A DNA stretch of 64,000 bases. Origin: Paenarthrobacter aurescens (GTDB lineage Bacteria > Actinomycetota > Actinomycetes > Actinomycetales > Micrococcaceae). A model generated the notes under the pieces. The model was given only the letters and a program-made list of their open reading frames with translations. It did no database searches and had not been told where the DNA came from. How positions within the stretch are numbered: position 1 is the stretch's first letter; the number at the start of each line of letters is the position of its first letter. Position numbers and translations under genes: made by a program. The DNA lies in assembly GCF_025421775.1 (NCBI RefSeq), contig NZ_JAOEFX010000009.1, positions 62,001 through 126,000 of the forward strand, read 5' to 3'. Below are positions 52,411-62,103 of the stretch, piece after piece.

Positions 52411-55400
52411 GTGAAGCACACAAATTCACAGAAGCTGTTGGCGGCGGTGCTCGCCACAGCGATTTTGTTGCTGGGGGTGGGTGGCGCCGTGGCGCCACCA
52501 GCCGTGGCCATCGCGCCAGGCACGCCTGGCGTCACCCAACCGGGCACCCCGGTCTACACTGAAGACTTCTCAAACGAGGATGCCACCACGGGTGCCATCA
52601 GTATCCTGAACTACGCCGGTGGTCCCGCTGCCGCCAACGAGACTTACACGGCTGACAAACCTTACACGCCAGCCGGCGGACAGTGCGACGGGTGGATTCT
52701 AAACTCCCGGACCCCGCTGCCAACATCCGATACCGGTTGCGTCAACAACCAGCCTGCGGGCTGGGGACAGGTCCAGCAGATGTCGGTGGCGCTGGGCACA
52801 GCCCAAGGCCAAACGGCAGCGCAAGCCGTCACCAACCAGTCACTGTCTGAATACACCAACAGCCGCTCGGGAACCATTGCTCCGGGTGTCCAGTTCCGCA
52901 CCGAGTCCAATACCATTCCGGCAATTGCTGGCCACTATTACGCTGTGTCGGCCTATTTCGCGCAGGTCAATTGCCACGCGGCACACGCCAGCGAGACCTT
53001 CAGCCTGCTCATCAATGGGACCAGGCAAGTACTCAGCGCGGGGCTTGACCCCTGCGGCGGCAGCAATCTGGCCGCAGTGCAGGTTAGCCGGCTCCAATCC
53101 GATGCCTACCAGATTCCTCCGGGCACAACACCAACCCTTGGCCTTGAGGTCAGGAATGAAGCAACCACCGGATCCGGTAACGACGTCGCCTTCGACCTCC
53201 CGCAGATCGTGGACGTAACCCCCCAGGTGGACAAGGCCTTCACGCCGTCCATCATCGGACCGGGCGGAATCTCCAAGGTCACGCTTACGGTGACCAACAC
53301 CGATGATCTGAAGGCCAAGAACGACTGGTTCATCACGGACACCCTCCCGGCAGGAGTGGTTGTCGCCGATACTCCCAACATCGGGGGCACCTGTGTGCAA
53401 GCCTCGGGAACCAATCCCTTGGTGCGGACGGCGGTGGCTGGAAGCAACACCATTTCCGTGGCGGGTGGTGATGTGGCGCTGGGAATGACTTCGTGCACCA
53501 TCACCGTGGATGTGACGGCCGCTAGGGAGGGATCATATGTGAATGGTCCTGCCAACCTCGTCACCAACCTCAACCTTCCCGCCGACGCCACTCTGATCGT
53601 TCGGGCACCGCGCCTTGAATTGAGCAAGGCCCTGGACACCACGCGCTTGTTGGATTCCGATCAATTCACAGTTGAGATCCGGACGGGTTCGGCCACGGGA
53701 CCGGTTGTCAGCAACACCGCCAACGCGACCACAAGCGGTGCCGGCTCCACCGTTGATGCGGGGACCGGAGTTACCGGCGAATACGTCGCCTCCGTGGACA
53801 CCACGTACTACCTGACTGAGGCGGGCGACAACCTGTCCGGTTATACCAGTGCCATCACATGCGTTGACGCCAACGGTCTGCAGACTGGCCTGCCCAACGG
53901 TGCGGCCTTTGATGGTTCGCTGGCTCTCAAGCCCGTTGCCGGCGCCGACATCAGTTGTGTGCTGACCAACAGCGCCGATTCCGCACCGGCGATGGAGTTC
54001 AGCAAGTCTGCTGACGCTTCGGGAATCCAGTCGCCTTCCGTTGTTGGTGACCGGATCACGTACACGTTGACGTCGAAGAACACGGGCAATGTGAAGCTGA
54101 CAGACGTCACCATCAACGACCCTCTGGCTGGCCTTTCGCCGCTGACGTACTCGTGGCCGGGTACCCCCGGCACGCTGCTGCCAAATGAAGCTGTTACCGC
54201 CACTGCGAGCTATGCGATCACGCAGGCTGATATCGACGCCGGTCATGTCGCCAACAGTGCCACGACCACGGGTAATCCTCCGACGGGTCCTCCTGTTACC
54301 CCGCCTCCGGGAACGACGGACACCCCACTGACCACTGGCCCGGCGATGGTGTTCAGCAAGTCTGCTGACGCTTCGGGAATCCAGTCGCCCTCTGTTGTTG
54401 GTGACCGGATCACGTACACGTTGACGTCGAAGAACACGGGCAATGTGAAGCTGACAGACGTCACCATCAACGACCCTCTGGCTGGCCTTTCGCCGCTGAC
54501 GTACTCGTGGCCGGGTACCCCCGGCACGCTGCTGCCAAATGAAGCTGTTACCGCCACTGCGAGCTATGCGATCACGCAGGCTGATATCGACGCCGGTCAT
54601 GTCGCCAACAGTGCCACGACCACGGGCACTCCGCCCACGGGCAGTCCTGTTACCCCGCCTCCGGGTGAAACGGACACCCCACTGACTAGTGGCCCGGCGA
54701 TGGAGTTCAGCAAGACGGCCGACGCTTCGGGCGTCCAGTCGCCTTCCGTTGTTGGTGACCGGATCACGTACACGTTGACGTCCAAGAACACGGGCAATGT
54801 GAAGCTGACAGACGTCACCATCAACGACCCTCTGGCCGGCCTTTCGCCGCTCGTTTATACCTGGCCGGGCACACCGGGTGAGCTTCTTCCGGGCCAGACA
54901 GTGACTGCGAAAGCAACGTACGCGATCACCCAGGCTGATATCGACGCCGGTCATGTCGCCAACAGCGCCACGACCACGGGCACTCCGCCCACGGGCAGTC
55001 CTGTTACCCCGCCTCCGGGTGAAACGGACACCCCGCTGACCACTGGCCCGGCGATGGAGTTCAGCAAGACGGCCGACGCTTCGGGCATCCAGTCGCCTTC
55101 CGTTGTTGGTGACCGGATCACGTACACGTTGACGTCCAAGAACACGGGCAATGTCGGGCTGAAGAACGTGTCCATTACGGATCCGTTGGCTGGCCTCTCA
55201 CCGCTGACGTACATCTGGCCCGGTGCTGCAGGGACCCTGTTGCCCGGTGAAACAGTGACTGCGAAAGCAACGTACGCGATCACCCAGGCTGATATCGACG
55301 CCGGTCATGTCGCCAACAGCGCCACGACCACGGGCACTCCGCCCACGGGCAGTCCTGTTACCCCGCCTCCGGGAACGACGGACACACCGCTGTCGTCGAA

Positions 55401-55887
55401 TTCGGGCTTGGAGTTCAGCAAGACTGCCGACGCGTCCGCGGTTGGAGACCCCACCCGGGTGGGCGATGTGATCACCTACAAGTTCACAGTGAAGAACACC
55501 GGGAGTGTGCCTGTAACGGACGTTGCAGTCAACGATCCGATGCCCGGCCTGTCGGCCTTGGTTTATGCCTGGCCTGGTGTTGCAGGGACCCTGTTGCCCG
55601 GTGAAACAGTGATTGCGAAAGCAACGTACGCCATCACCCAGGCTGATATCGACGCCGGAGACGTCGCCAACACGGCGACTGCTACGGGTACGCCTCCGGC
55701 GGGACCCCCGGTCACCACACCACCTGCAAGTGTTGTAGTGACTTTCCCGTCGGTGGTTCCGGGCCAACCTGGAGGCCCTCTGGCCAACACGGGAGTCGTA
55801 CTCGCCGTGCTGCCAGTGAGCCTTCTGGTTGTTGGCTCGGGGCTGTTCCTGTTCCTCGTCGGACGCCGCAAGCGTTCCGAGGCATAG
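52411..55887 (+). CDS. sortase-anchored surface protein with DUF11 repeats
   Basis: A 1158-residue cell-wall protein. Order: signal peptide (about 1-33, ending AVA), N-terminal lectin- or adhesin-like domain (about 48-265), one diverged DUF11-like domain (about 270-400), a prealbumin-like domain (about 405-520), five 118-residue DUF11-type repeats (about 526-1115), sorting signal L1124-ANTG, hydrophobic helix and basic tail GRRKRSEA. LAxTG is the class E sortase motif of high-GC actinobacteria. GTG start at 52411 gives a normal signal peptide. Likely adhesin or structural stalk. Confidence 0.92.
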   Translation: MKHTNSQKLLAAVLATAILLLGVGGAVAPPAVAIAPGTPGVTQPGTPVYTEDFSNEDATTGAISILNYAGGPAAANETYTADKPYTPAGGQCDGWILNSRTPLPTSDTGCVNNQPAGWGQVQQMSVALGTAQGQTAAQAVTNQSLSEYTNSRSGTIAPGVQFRTESNTIPAIAGHYYAVSAYFAQVNCHAAHASETFSLLINGTRQVLSAGLDPCGGSNLAAVQVSRLQSDAYQIPPGTTPTLGLEVRNEATTGSGNDVAFDLPQIVDVTPQVDKAFTPSIIGPGGISKVTLTVTNTDDLKAKNDWFITDTLPAGVVVADTPNIGGTCVQASGTNPLVRTAVAGSNTISVAGGDVALGMTSCTITVDVTAAREGSYVNGPANLVTNLNLPADATLIVRAPRLELSKALDTTRLLDSDQFTVEIRTGSATGPVVSNTANATTSGAGSTVDAGTGVTGEYVASVDTTYYLTEAGDNLSGYTSAITCVDANGLQTGLPNGAAFDGSLALKPVAGADISCVLTNSADSAPAMEFSKSADASGIQSPSVVGDRITYTLTSKNTGNVKLTDVTINDPLAGLSPLTYSWPGTPGTLLPNEAVTATASYAITQADIDAGHVANSATTTGNPPTGPPVTPPPGTTDTPLTTGPAMVFSKSADASGIQSPSVVGDRITYTLTSKNTGNVKLTDVTINDPLAGLSPLTYSWPGTPGTLLPNEAVTATASYAITQADIDAGHVANSATTTGTPPTGSPVTPPPGETDTPLTSGPAMEFSKTADASGVQSPSVVGDRITYTLTSKNTGNVKLTDVTINDPLAGLSPLVYTWPGTPGELLPGQTVTAKATYAITQADIDAGHVANSATTTGTPPTGSPVTPPPGETDTPLTTGPAMEFSKTADASGIQSPSVVGDRITYTLTSKNTGNVGLKNVSITDPLAGLSPLTYIWPGAAGTLLPGETVTAKATYAITQADIDAGHVANSATTTGTPPTGSPVTPPPGTTDTPLSSNSGLEFSKTADASAVGDPTRVGDVITYKFTVKNTGSVPVTDVAVNDPMPGLSALVYAWPGVAGTLLPGETVIAKATYAITQADIDAGDVANTATATGTPPAGPPVTTPPASVVVTFPSVVPGQPGGPLANTGVVLAVLPVSLLVVGSGLFLFLVGRRKRSEA
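53986..55755 (+). repeat. five 354-bp tandem repeats
   Basis: Equivalent codons recur at 53995, 54349, 54703, 55057 and 55411, exactly 354 bp (118 residues) apart. Copies 1-4 are nearly identical at DNA level; copy 5 has diverged more. High identity suggests recent expansion or ongoing homogenisation and makes the copy number prone to change and to assembly error. Confidence 0.9.
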
Positions 55888-55981
55888 GACATGTAGTGCG
55901 CGGCGTCCGGGGCCCCAACCCTGGGCGCCGCGTGCCTCTTCCCCAATCTACGAAGCCAGAAAGAACCAGGTAGTTATTGGC

Positions 55982-56026
55982 ATGAAGAAGGCAATCGCGT
56001 GCGTTCTTGGGGCCACGGTGCTCTAG
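55982..56026 (+). pseudogene. 14-codon frame resembling a signal-peptide start
   Basis: ATG to TAG encodes MKKAIACVLGATVL, which looks like the first residues of an exported protein cut short by a stop. The next bases are a terminator hairpin. It may be the remnant of a lost secreted-protein gene after the repeat protein, or a chance frame. Confidence 0.3.
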
Positions 56027-56044
56027 TCCTCCAGCGGACAGGGT

Positions 56045-56082
56045 CCGATCGGGTATCAGCTACCCGGTCGGCCGCCTTTTTT
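56045..56082 (+). terminator. Rho-independent terminator
   Basis: Arms 56045-56055 and 56061-56071 (CCGATCGGGTA, one mismatch, 5-bp loop) followed by CCGCC and six T (56077-56082). The only classical hairpin-plus-T-tract terminator noted in the window. It should end the repeat-protein transcript. Its right arm contains the stop codon of the convergent small membrane protein gene. Confidence 0.75.
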
Positions 56083-56416
56083 GCCATTGCACGGCGTGCC
56101 AGAACAGGAGGCCTGCAGCAAGGAGTATGGCGCCCAGGAGGCCGTACGGGACCGCGGAAAGTATCATGAAATTGACTTGGGCCGATGAGCCCGTCGAAGG
56201 GGATCCCATGAGGGATTCAGCAGACGTAAACGCCCATAAACAGAACCACACCACGCCAACGTCCATGACCCACAGCGCAACGATGAACGGGTTGACGGAA
56301 GCTCGTTTCCGGGGCGGACCCGAGGGCTCCGGCATGTGAGGGCTGACGGCTTGCACGGCGTTGCCATGCTCATCGATTTCACGGAAACCGATGCGCTCGT
56401 GAACGTGGTCCTTCAT
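56060..56416 (-). CDS. small membrane protein, two helices
   Basis: A 118-residue protein with a His/Glu-rich cytoplasmic N-terminus and two hydrophobic helices (PFIVALWVMDVGVVWFCLWAF and the C-terminal YGLLGAILLAAGLLFWHAVQW). ATG at 56416 has GGGGGA upstream. No family recognised. The 288 bp to its right hold its own promoter and the iron-controlled promoter of the siderophore operon. Confidence 0.6.
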   Translation of the reverse strand: MKDHVHERIGFREIDEHGNAVQAVSPHMPEPSGPPRKRASVNPFIVALWVMDVGVVWFCLWAFTSAESLMGSPSTGSSAQVNFMILSAVPYGLLGAILLAAGLLFWHAVQWQKRRPTG

Positions 56417-56634
56417 ATGGTCCCCCAACCGTTGACGGTGAATAGTCCTTGCACTCTACTCCTCGCCTCCGGGCGGTCCCGTCGTCGAAGCCGTTGGCCC
56501 AAAAAGGCAATTCATTGGCCGAAAAGAGTGGCAAGTTTTGCACGGAAACCCGGACGAAGAAAAGTCAATGACGCGCTACCGGACGGTAGAACCTTGAGAA
56601 ACCGCCTTCCAAGCGAAATAGGTCACAAAAGTTT

Positions 56635-56668
56635 GACGGAAAGGCTTACCTAAGTAAGGCTTACCTTG
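56635..56668. promoter_or_regulatory. two overlapping iron boxes (IdeR/DmdR type)
   Basis: Two 19-bp sites, 56635-56653 and 56650-56668, each match 13 of 19 positions of the consensus TTAGGTTAGGCTAACCTAA and share the AAGGCTTACCT core. They lie 37-70 bp before the GTG of the first siderophore gene. Overlapping sites of this sort bind two DtxR-type dimers and repress in iron-replete cells. Confidence 0.8.
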
Positions 56669-56704
56669 CTAATAAGCGCCCCAACGCAATGGAAGGAAGC
56701 TGAC

Positions 56705-58267
56705 GTGACGTCACCTAGTGTCGAAGAGCGGATCGCTCAGGAGCAGGATTTTGGCTCCAAGGTGGAACTGGCCCTCGCTGCCACCAACCAGCTGTTCAAC
56801 GCACGAAATTCGCCCAGCTACGTCGCTCAGGTTCTTCAGGGAGTCAACGCGGTCTCCACCAAAGTCCAGCGGACCGCCCAGCCATTCACCGGCGTCGGGC
56901 ACGCTGAACTGAAGGCGAAGGTTGGCGCCGTTGATCTTGAACGTCCGTTGCCGGACACGGCTGCGGCCCTTGACGAGCTCGATGAGCTCTACCTCAAGGA
57001 CGCCATCTACTTCCACGACTCCCGGTACGCCGCACACCTGAACTGCCCGGTGGTCATCCCGGCGCTTGTTGGCGAAGCCGTGCTCTCGGCCGTGAACTCC
57101 TCCATGGACACCTGGGACCAGAGTGCAGGCGCTACCATGATCGAGCGCCGCCTCATTGACTGGACTGCGGAGCGCATCGGTTTCGACGCCGACGCCGATG
57201 GCGTGTTCACCTCGGGTGGCAGCCAGTCCAACTTCCAGGCATTGCTGATTGCCCGCAACCATGCCGTTGCCAAGCTGCGCTCCACCAGCGGGGACGCACG
57301 CCTGCCGCACCTGCTGGATCGGCTCCGGATCTTCACTTCCGTGGACAGCCACTTCAGCATTCAAAAGTCCGCTTCCATGCTGGGCCTGGGCTTCGATGCC
57401 GTCATCGCGGTGCCCACCACTGAAGACCACCGCATGGATCCCACCGCGCTGGCGGCTGCTTTGGCAGAAGCGCACGACGCCGGGCTGGTGCCGATGGCTG
57501 TTGTGGCCACTGCCGGGACCACGGACTTCGGTTCGGTTGACCCGCTCTCGGAAATGGCCGCGTTGGTTCGCGCCTACGATTCCTGGTTGCACGTGGACGG
57601 TGCCTACGGTGGAGGGCTCATCGTGTCCGGACGCCACCGCCACCTCCTGGACGGTATCCACCTTGCCGATTCCGTCACCGTCGACTTCCACAAGACCTTC
57701 TTCCAGCCCGTCAGTTCCAGCGCAGTCCTGGTCCGCAACGGTTCCATGATGGGCCACGTGACCTACTACGCGGACTATCTGAACCCGGAAAGCGCGGCGA
57801 GGGCCGAGATCCCCAACCAGGTGGACAAGAGCATCCAAACCACCCGCCGCTTCGATGCCCTGAAGCTGTGGCTGACCCTCCGCATCATGGGTGCCGACGC
57901 CATCGGTGCGCTCTTCGACGAAGCGATCGACCTCGCCGCCCGGGTAGGAACCTTGCTGGCTGACGACGCCGACTTCGAGCTCGCTGCCGCGCCGCAGCTG
58001 AGCACTCTGGTGTTCCGCTACCGTCCGTTGATCGATGGCGATCAGTTGGACGAGGATGCTGCTGACGTCCTCAACCCGGCCATCCGCGCCGCGATCTTCG
58101 CTTCCGGCGAGGCCGTAGTTGCCGGCACCAAGGTAGCTGGCCGCCACTACCTCAAATTCACCCTCCTCAACGCCGAGGCGAGCCTGAGGGACATCCAGGA
58201 AATCATCGAACTTATCCGTCGGACAGGCGACAACCTGCTTGCGGACACCACGGAGGCTGCCGCGTGA
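56705..58267 (+). CDS. desA: PLP-dependent lysine decarboxylase of siderophore synthesis (DesA-like)
   Basis: A 520-residue group II decarboxylase that makes cadaverine from lysine for desferrioxamine. PLP features: [26 protein letters not shown] (Asp to pyridine N), and DFHKTFFQP with the Schiff-base Lys. The GTG at 56705 with AAGGAAG upstream is used; an in-frame start at 56666 would lie inside the iron boxes. Overlaps desB by 4 bp. Confidence 0.92.
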   Translation: MTSPSVEERIAQEQDFGSKVELALAATNQLFNARNSPSYVAQVLQGVNAVSTKVQRTAQPFTGVGHAELKAKVGAVDLERPLPDTAAALDELDELYLKDAIYFHDSRYAAHLNCPVVIPALVGEAVLSAVNSSMDTWDQSAGATMIERRLIDWTAERIGFDADADGVFTSGGSQSNFQALLIARNHAVAKLRSTSGDARLPHLLDRLRIFTSVDSHFSIQKSASMLGLGFDAVIAVPTTEDHRMDPTALAAALAEAHDAGLVPMAVVATAGTTDFGSVDPLSEMAALVRAYDSWLHVDGAYGGGLIVSGRHRHLLDGIHLADSVTVDFHKTFFQPVSSSAVLVRNGSMMGHVTYYADYLNPESAARAEIPNQVDKSIQTTRRFDALKLWLTLRIMGADAIGALFDEAIDLAARVGTLLADDADFELAAAPQLSTLVFRYRPLIDGDQLDEDAADVLNPAIRAAIFASGEAVVAGTKVAGRHYLKFTLLNAEASLRDIQEIIELIRRTGDNLLADTTEAAA

Positions 58268-59607
58268 GCACCCAAGACAATGGCAAGATCTACGACGTCG
58301 CCGGAATCGGCGTCGGGCCCTTCAACCTGGGCCTGGCCGCGCTGAGCGAGCCTGTTGAGAACCTCGACTGCGTCTTCCTGGACCGCCGCGAATCCTTCGA
58401 CTGGCACCCTGGCATGATGCTGGAGCCCGCGCACCTGCAGGTCCCGTTCATGGCGGACCTCGTGACGCTTGCCGATCCGACGTCGCCGTTCTCGTTCCTG
58501 AACTTCCTGAAGCAGACAGGCCGCCTGTACCGCTTCTATATCCGGGAGAACTTCTACCCGTTGCGCGCCGAGTACAACCAGTACTGCCAGTGGGTGGCTG
58601 GCCAGCTTGAATCCGTTCGTTTTAGCACGGATGTGCTGGATGTGGCGTACGACGACGGCGTGTACCGCCTCTCGGTGCAGGGCCCGGACGGCGCTGAGGT
58701 TCTTCGCGCCCGCAAACTGGTCCTTGGTACTGGCACGTCCCCGTATGTTCCGGGCTCCTGTGCGGGGATAGTCGAAGCCGGCGGACTCGTCCTCCACAAT
58801 GCCGACTACCTGTCGAGGAAGAGTGAGCTGCAGTCCAAGCGCAGCATCACCATCGTGGGCAGCGGCCAGAGCGCCGCGGAGCTGTACTACGAACTGCTTC
58901 AGGAAATCGACGTCTACGGCTACCAGCTCAACTGGGTGACCCGTTCCGGTCGTTTCTTCCCGCTGGAATACACCAAGCTCACCCTTGAGATGACCTCGCC
59001 GGAATATGTGGACTACTTCCACTCGCTCCCGGGCGAGCAGCGCGATTCGCTGATCAAAAGCCAGAAGAACCTGTACAAGGGTATCAACTCGGACCTGATC
59101 GACGACATTTACGACCTCCTCTACACCAAGAGCCTCTCCGGCATGGTGGACACCCAACTGCACACACATTCTTCGCTCACTGCCGCAGAGTGGGATGCCA
59201 CCACCGGCACGCACACCCTCCAGTTGCACCACGAGGAACACGGACAGGGCTACAGCCTGGAGTCCGAAGCCGTGGTGCTCGCAACCGGCTACACCTACAA
59301 GGAGCCCGCCTTCCTGGCAGGAATCCAGGACCGGATCCGCCGCGACTCCAAGGGCCGTTTCGACGTCGAGCGCAACTATGGGACCGGTGTGGAACCCGGT
59401 GAAATCTTCGTCCAGAACGCCGAGCTGCACACACACGGCTTCGTCACGCCGGACCTCGGCATGGCGGCCTACCGCAACTCCTGCATCCTGCGGGAAATCA
59501 CCGGCCGGGAGGTCTACCCCGTGGAGCGCAGCATCGCGTTCCAGCAATTCGGCGCCCCCGCTCCCGTGACTGCCGCGGTTCCGGAAACCGCTGGAGCCAC
59601 CGTATGA
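58264..59607 (+). CDS. desB: FAD-dependent amine N-monooxygenase (DesB-like)
   Basis: A 447-residue enzyme of the IucD/PvdA/SidA group that N-hydroxylates cadaverine. FAD site [15 protein letters not shown], substrate region [27 protein letters not shown] site [16 protein letters not shown] and the C-terminal ATGY segment. GTG start overlaps the desA stop; its own stop overlaps desC. Confidence 0.94.
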   Translation: MSTQDNGKIYDVAGIGVGPFNLGLAALSEPVENLDCVFLDRRESFDWHPGMMLEPAHLQVPFMADLVTLADPTSPFSFLNFLKQTGRLYRFYIRENFYPLRAEYNQYCQWVAGQLESVRFSTDVLDVAYDDGVYRLSVQGPDGAEVLRARKLVLGTGTSPYVPGSCAGIVEAGGLVLHNADYLSRKSELQSKRSITIVGSGQSAAELYYELLQEIDVYGYQLNWVTRSGRFFPLEYTKLTLEMTSPEYVDYFHSLPGEQRDSLIKSQKNLYKGINSDLIDDIYDLLYTKSLSGMVDTQLHTHSSLTAAEWDATTGTHTLQLHHEEHGQGYSLESEAVVLATGYTYKEPAFLAGIQDRIRRDSKGRFDVERNYGTGVEPGEIFVQNAELHTHGFVTPDLGMAAYRNSCILREITGREVYPVERSIAFQQFGAPAPVTAAVPETAGATV

Positions 59608-60194
59608 GCTTCACGTTCCGGCCCGTCGATCCGGTCGGGGATGCACCTGTCCTCCACAGTTGGGTCAGTCAAGAATATGCCCGGTTCTGGGGCATGGTTT
59701 CCGCCACCGAGCAGGACGTTGTGGAGGAGTACTCGAAGATCGCTGAATCCGGCCATCACCAAGCGTTTTTGGGGCTCGACGACGGCGTCCCCGCCTTCCT
59801 GATGGAACGGTACCGTCCGGAGTCATCGCCGTTGGCGGACGTCTATGAGATCCAGCCCGGTGATGTGGGCATGCACCTCTTGGTGTCCCCGCCCACTGGT
59901 GAGCCGCAGCCTGGCTTCACCACCGCCGTCATGCAGTCCGTCATGACGGAACTGTTTCGGGATCCCGCAACCCAGCGGGTCGTCGTCGAGCCTGACGCCC
60001 GGAACCACAAGATCCATGTCCTCAACGAGAAGGTGGGCTTCCGCCCGCACGGCGTGGTGACCCTTCCCGCCGTCGACCCTTCCGAAGACCATAAGCAGGG
60101 CCTCCTGAGTTTCTGCACCCGCGAGGATTTCCTCGGCACCCTGACCCCGATTCTGGCCGCGCCCGTCGCGGCGACCAGAGGAGAATCCCTGTGA
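59604..60194 (+). CDS. desC: siderophore acyltransferase, GNAT family (DesC-like)
   Basis: A 196-residue IucB/AlcB-type N-acyltransferase that transfers succinyl or acetyl groups to N-hydroxycadaverine. Typical segments: [45 protein letters not shown] and [21 protein letters not shown]. Coupled on both sides by 4-bp overlaps. Confidence 0.93.
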   Translation: MSFTFRPVDPVGDAPVLHSWVSQEYARFWGMVSATEQDVVEEYSKIAESGHHQAFLGLDDGVPAFLMERYRPESSPLADVYEIQPGDVGMHLLVSPPTGEPQPGFTTAVMQSVMTELFRDPATQRVVVEPDARNHKIHVLNEKVGFRPHGVVTLPAVDPSEDHKQGLLSFCTREDFLGTLTPILAAPVAATRGESL

Positions 60195-62032
60195 CCACCA
60201 CCGCCGATGCCGTGACCACTGCGGCTGTTGATTCCGTATCCCACCTGACGCCTGAACGCTGGGCAATCGCCAACCGGCACCTGGTCCGCAAGGCCATCGC
60301 CGAGTTCTCGCACGAACGCATCCTGGTTCCGGAGCTGATCCGGGAAGAAGGGTCCGGCGTCGGGCTTTATAAGGTAGTCAGCGACGACGACTCGGTGGAG
60401 TACCGCTTCCGGGCGCGGCTCCTGCAGTTGGAGCACTGGTCCGTCTCCGCGGAATCCATCGTGAAACTGCGTGACGGCGAGGAATTGCCGGTGGACGCTT
60501 TGGACTTCATCGCCGAGTTCCATGAGGCACTGGCCATCCGCCAGGAAATGCTGCCTGTCTACCTGGAGGAAATCAGCAGCACGCTGGCCAGCCACGCTTA
60601 CAAGCAGGGCAAACCGTTCAGTTCGGCCGAGTTGGCTGCGGGAATCACAGGAGGCGCGGACCGGGCCGCCGACTTCCAGGCCATCGAACACAGCATGACC
60701 GAGGGCCACCCATGCTTTGTCGCCAACAACGGCCGGCTGGGCTTCGGGATTGCCGACTACCACGCCTTCGCGCCGGAAACGGGTGCCACGGTGAAGCTGC
60801 AGTGGATCGCGGTGCACCGCAGCAGGGCAGTGTTCACGTCCAGCGCAGGACTGGATTACCGGACTCACTTCGAGGCTGAACTCGGACCGGCAACCCTCAC
60901 CTGGTTCAACGCGGAGTTGTCGGCCTCCGGGTTGAATCCCGAGGACTACCTCCTCATGCCTGTGCACCCCTGGCAGTGGGACAACAAACTCACCGTGACG
61001 TTCGCGGCAGAAATCGCCCAGCGGCACATCGTGAACCTGGGCACCGGCGAAGATTCGTACCAGGCGCAGCAGTCCATCCGTACCTTCTTCAACACGGACC
61101 ACCCGGAGAAGGCGTACGTGAAGACGGCCATGTCGGTGCTGAACATGGGCTTCATGCGTGGCTTGTCTCCGCAGTACATGAAGGCCACGCCGGCCATCAA
61201 CGATTGGCTGCAGGAACTGATCGGCAATGACCAGGAGCTCCAGAGCCGGGGCCTGGCCATGATCCGTGAAACTGCGGCCATCGGGTACCACAACCACTAC
61301 TACGAGGCTGCTTCGGCCAAGGGTTCGCCCTACCGCAAGATGCTCTCGGCCCTGTGGAGGGAAAGTCCGTTGCCGTTGCTTAAGGACGGACAGCAGCTGG
61401 CCACCATGGCGTCGTTGTTGCATGTGGACTCGTCCGGGGCCTCTGTGGTGACTTCTTTGATCGAACAGTCCGGCCTGGCCCCCACAGAGTGGCTCCGCCG
61501 CTACTTCGAGGCCTACCTCGTGCCGCTGGTCCACTGCCTTTACGAGTACGAGCTCGCATTCATGCCCCACGGCGAAAACGTCATCCTGATCCTCGAAAAC
61601 GGTGTGCCGGTCCGCGCCATCATGAAGGACATCGCCGAGGAGATCGTGGTCATGGGGGACAGGCTGGAACTGCCGGAGGAAGTCTCCCGCGTCAAGGCCG
61701 AGATCCCTGCCGAGGAAATGGTCCTGGCCATCTTCACGGACGTGTTCGACTGCATCTTCCGCTTCCTCGGAGCCATCCTTGTGGAGGACGGGACGCTGCG
61801 CGAGGACGAGTTCTGGGGAACTGCCGCGGCCGTGCTTCGTGAATACCAGCAGCGCCACCCGGAGCTTGCAGACCAGTTCGCCATGCACGACCTCTTTGCG
61901 CCGGACTTCGAGTTGTCCTGCCTCAACCGCCTGCAACTGCGCAACAACCAGCAGATGCTCGACATCTCGGATCCCTCGGGTGGGCTCCAGATGGCAGGCC
62001 GCCTGGCCAACCCGTTGGCCAAGTTCGCCTAG
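60191..62032 (+). CDS. desD: NIS siderophore synthetase (DesD-like)
   Basis: A 613-residue IucA/IucC-family ATP-dependent synthetase that oligomerises and cyclises hydroxamate units into desferrioxamine. Family motifs: GHPCFVANNGRLGFG, HPWQWDN, SIRTFFNTDHPEKAYVKTAMSVLNMG and the C-terminal HGENVILILENGVP. It ends the operon; a palindrome follows 8 bp after the stop. No siderophore exporter or uptake gene is in the window. Confidence 0.95.
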   Translation: MTTTADAVTTAAVDSVSHLTPERWAIANRHLVRKAIAEFSHERILVPELIREEGSGVGLYKVVSDDDSVEYRFRARLLQLEHWSVSAESIVKLRDGEELPVDALDFIAEFHEALAIRQEMLPVYLEEISSTLASHAYKQGKPFSSAELAAGITGGADRAADFQAIEHSMTEGHPCFVANNGRLGFGIADYHAFAPETGATVKLQWIAVHRSRAVFTSSAGLDYRTHFEAELGPATLTWFNAELSASGLNPEDYLLMPVHPWQWDNKLTVTFAAEIAQRHIVNLGTGEDSYQAQQSIRTFFNTDHPEKAYVKTAMSVLNMGFMRGLSPQYMKATPAINDWLQELIGNDQELQSRGLAMIRETAAIGYHNHYYEAASAKGSPYRKMLSALWRESPLPLLKDGQQLATMASLLHVDSSGASVVTSLIEQSGLAPTEWLRRYFEAYLVPLVHCLYEYELAFMPHGENVILILENGVPVRAIMKDIAEEIVVMGDRLELPEEVSRVKAEIPAEEMVLAIFTDVFDCIFRFLGAILVEDGTLREDEFWGTAAAVLREYQQRHPELADQFAMHDLFAPDFELSCLNRLQLRNNQQMLDISDPSGGLQMAGRLANPLAKFA

Positions 62033-62040
62033 TCAGGTTC

Positions 62041-62103
62041 CGCCGAGGTGACAGTTGATGCCAATCGTGGTCGCAGACATTGCTATTAACTGTCACTTCG
62101 GCG
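62041..62103. terminator. 25-bp-arm palindrome between desD and the BNR gene
   Basis: Arms 62041-62065 and 62079-62103 pair with four mismatches, some compatible with G-U in RNA. The TGACAGTTRATGCCAAT core is shared with the palindrome at 14936. The TAA stop of the minus-strand BNR gene (62086-62088) and its last codons lie in the right arm. Confidence 0.8.

Noticed and set aside
53986-55755. Regular repeats considered as a CRISPR array or mobile repeat
   Set aside because: The 354-bp period is in frame and encodes DUF11-type domains; there are no spacers and no cas genes.
59843-61936. Minus-strand open frame of 697 codons across desC-desD
   Set aside because: No start context and Arg/His/Gln-rich non-protein-like composition; both sense genes are certain. 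Several similar antisense frames (e.g. 38419-40044, 53533-54954, 56711-58147) were dismissed for the same reason.
14936-62103. Long palindromes considered as insertion-sequence ends or attachment sites
   Set aside because: No transposase, integrase or target-site duplication nearby; they sit singly at gene ends.
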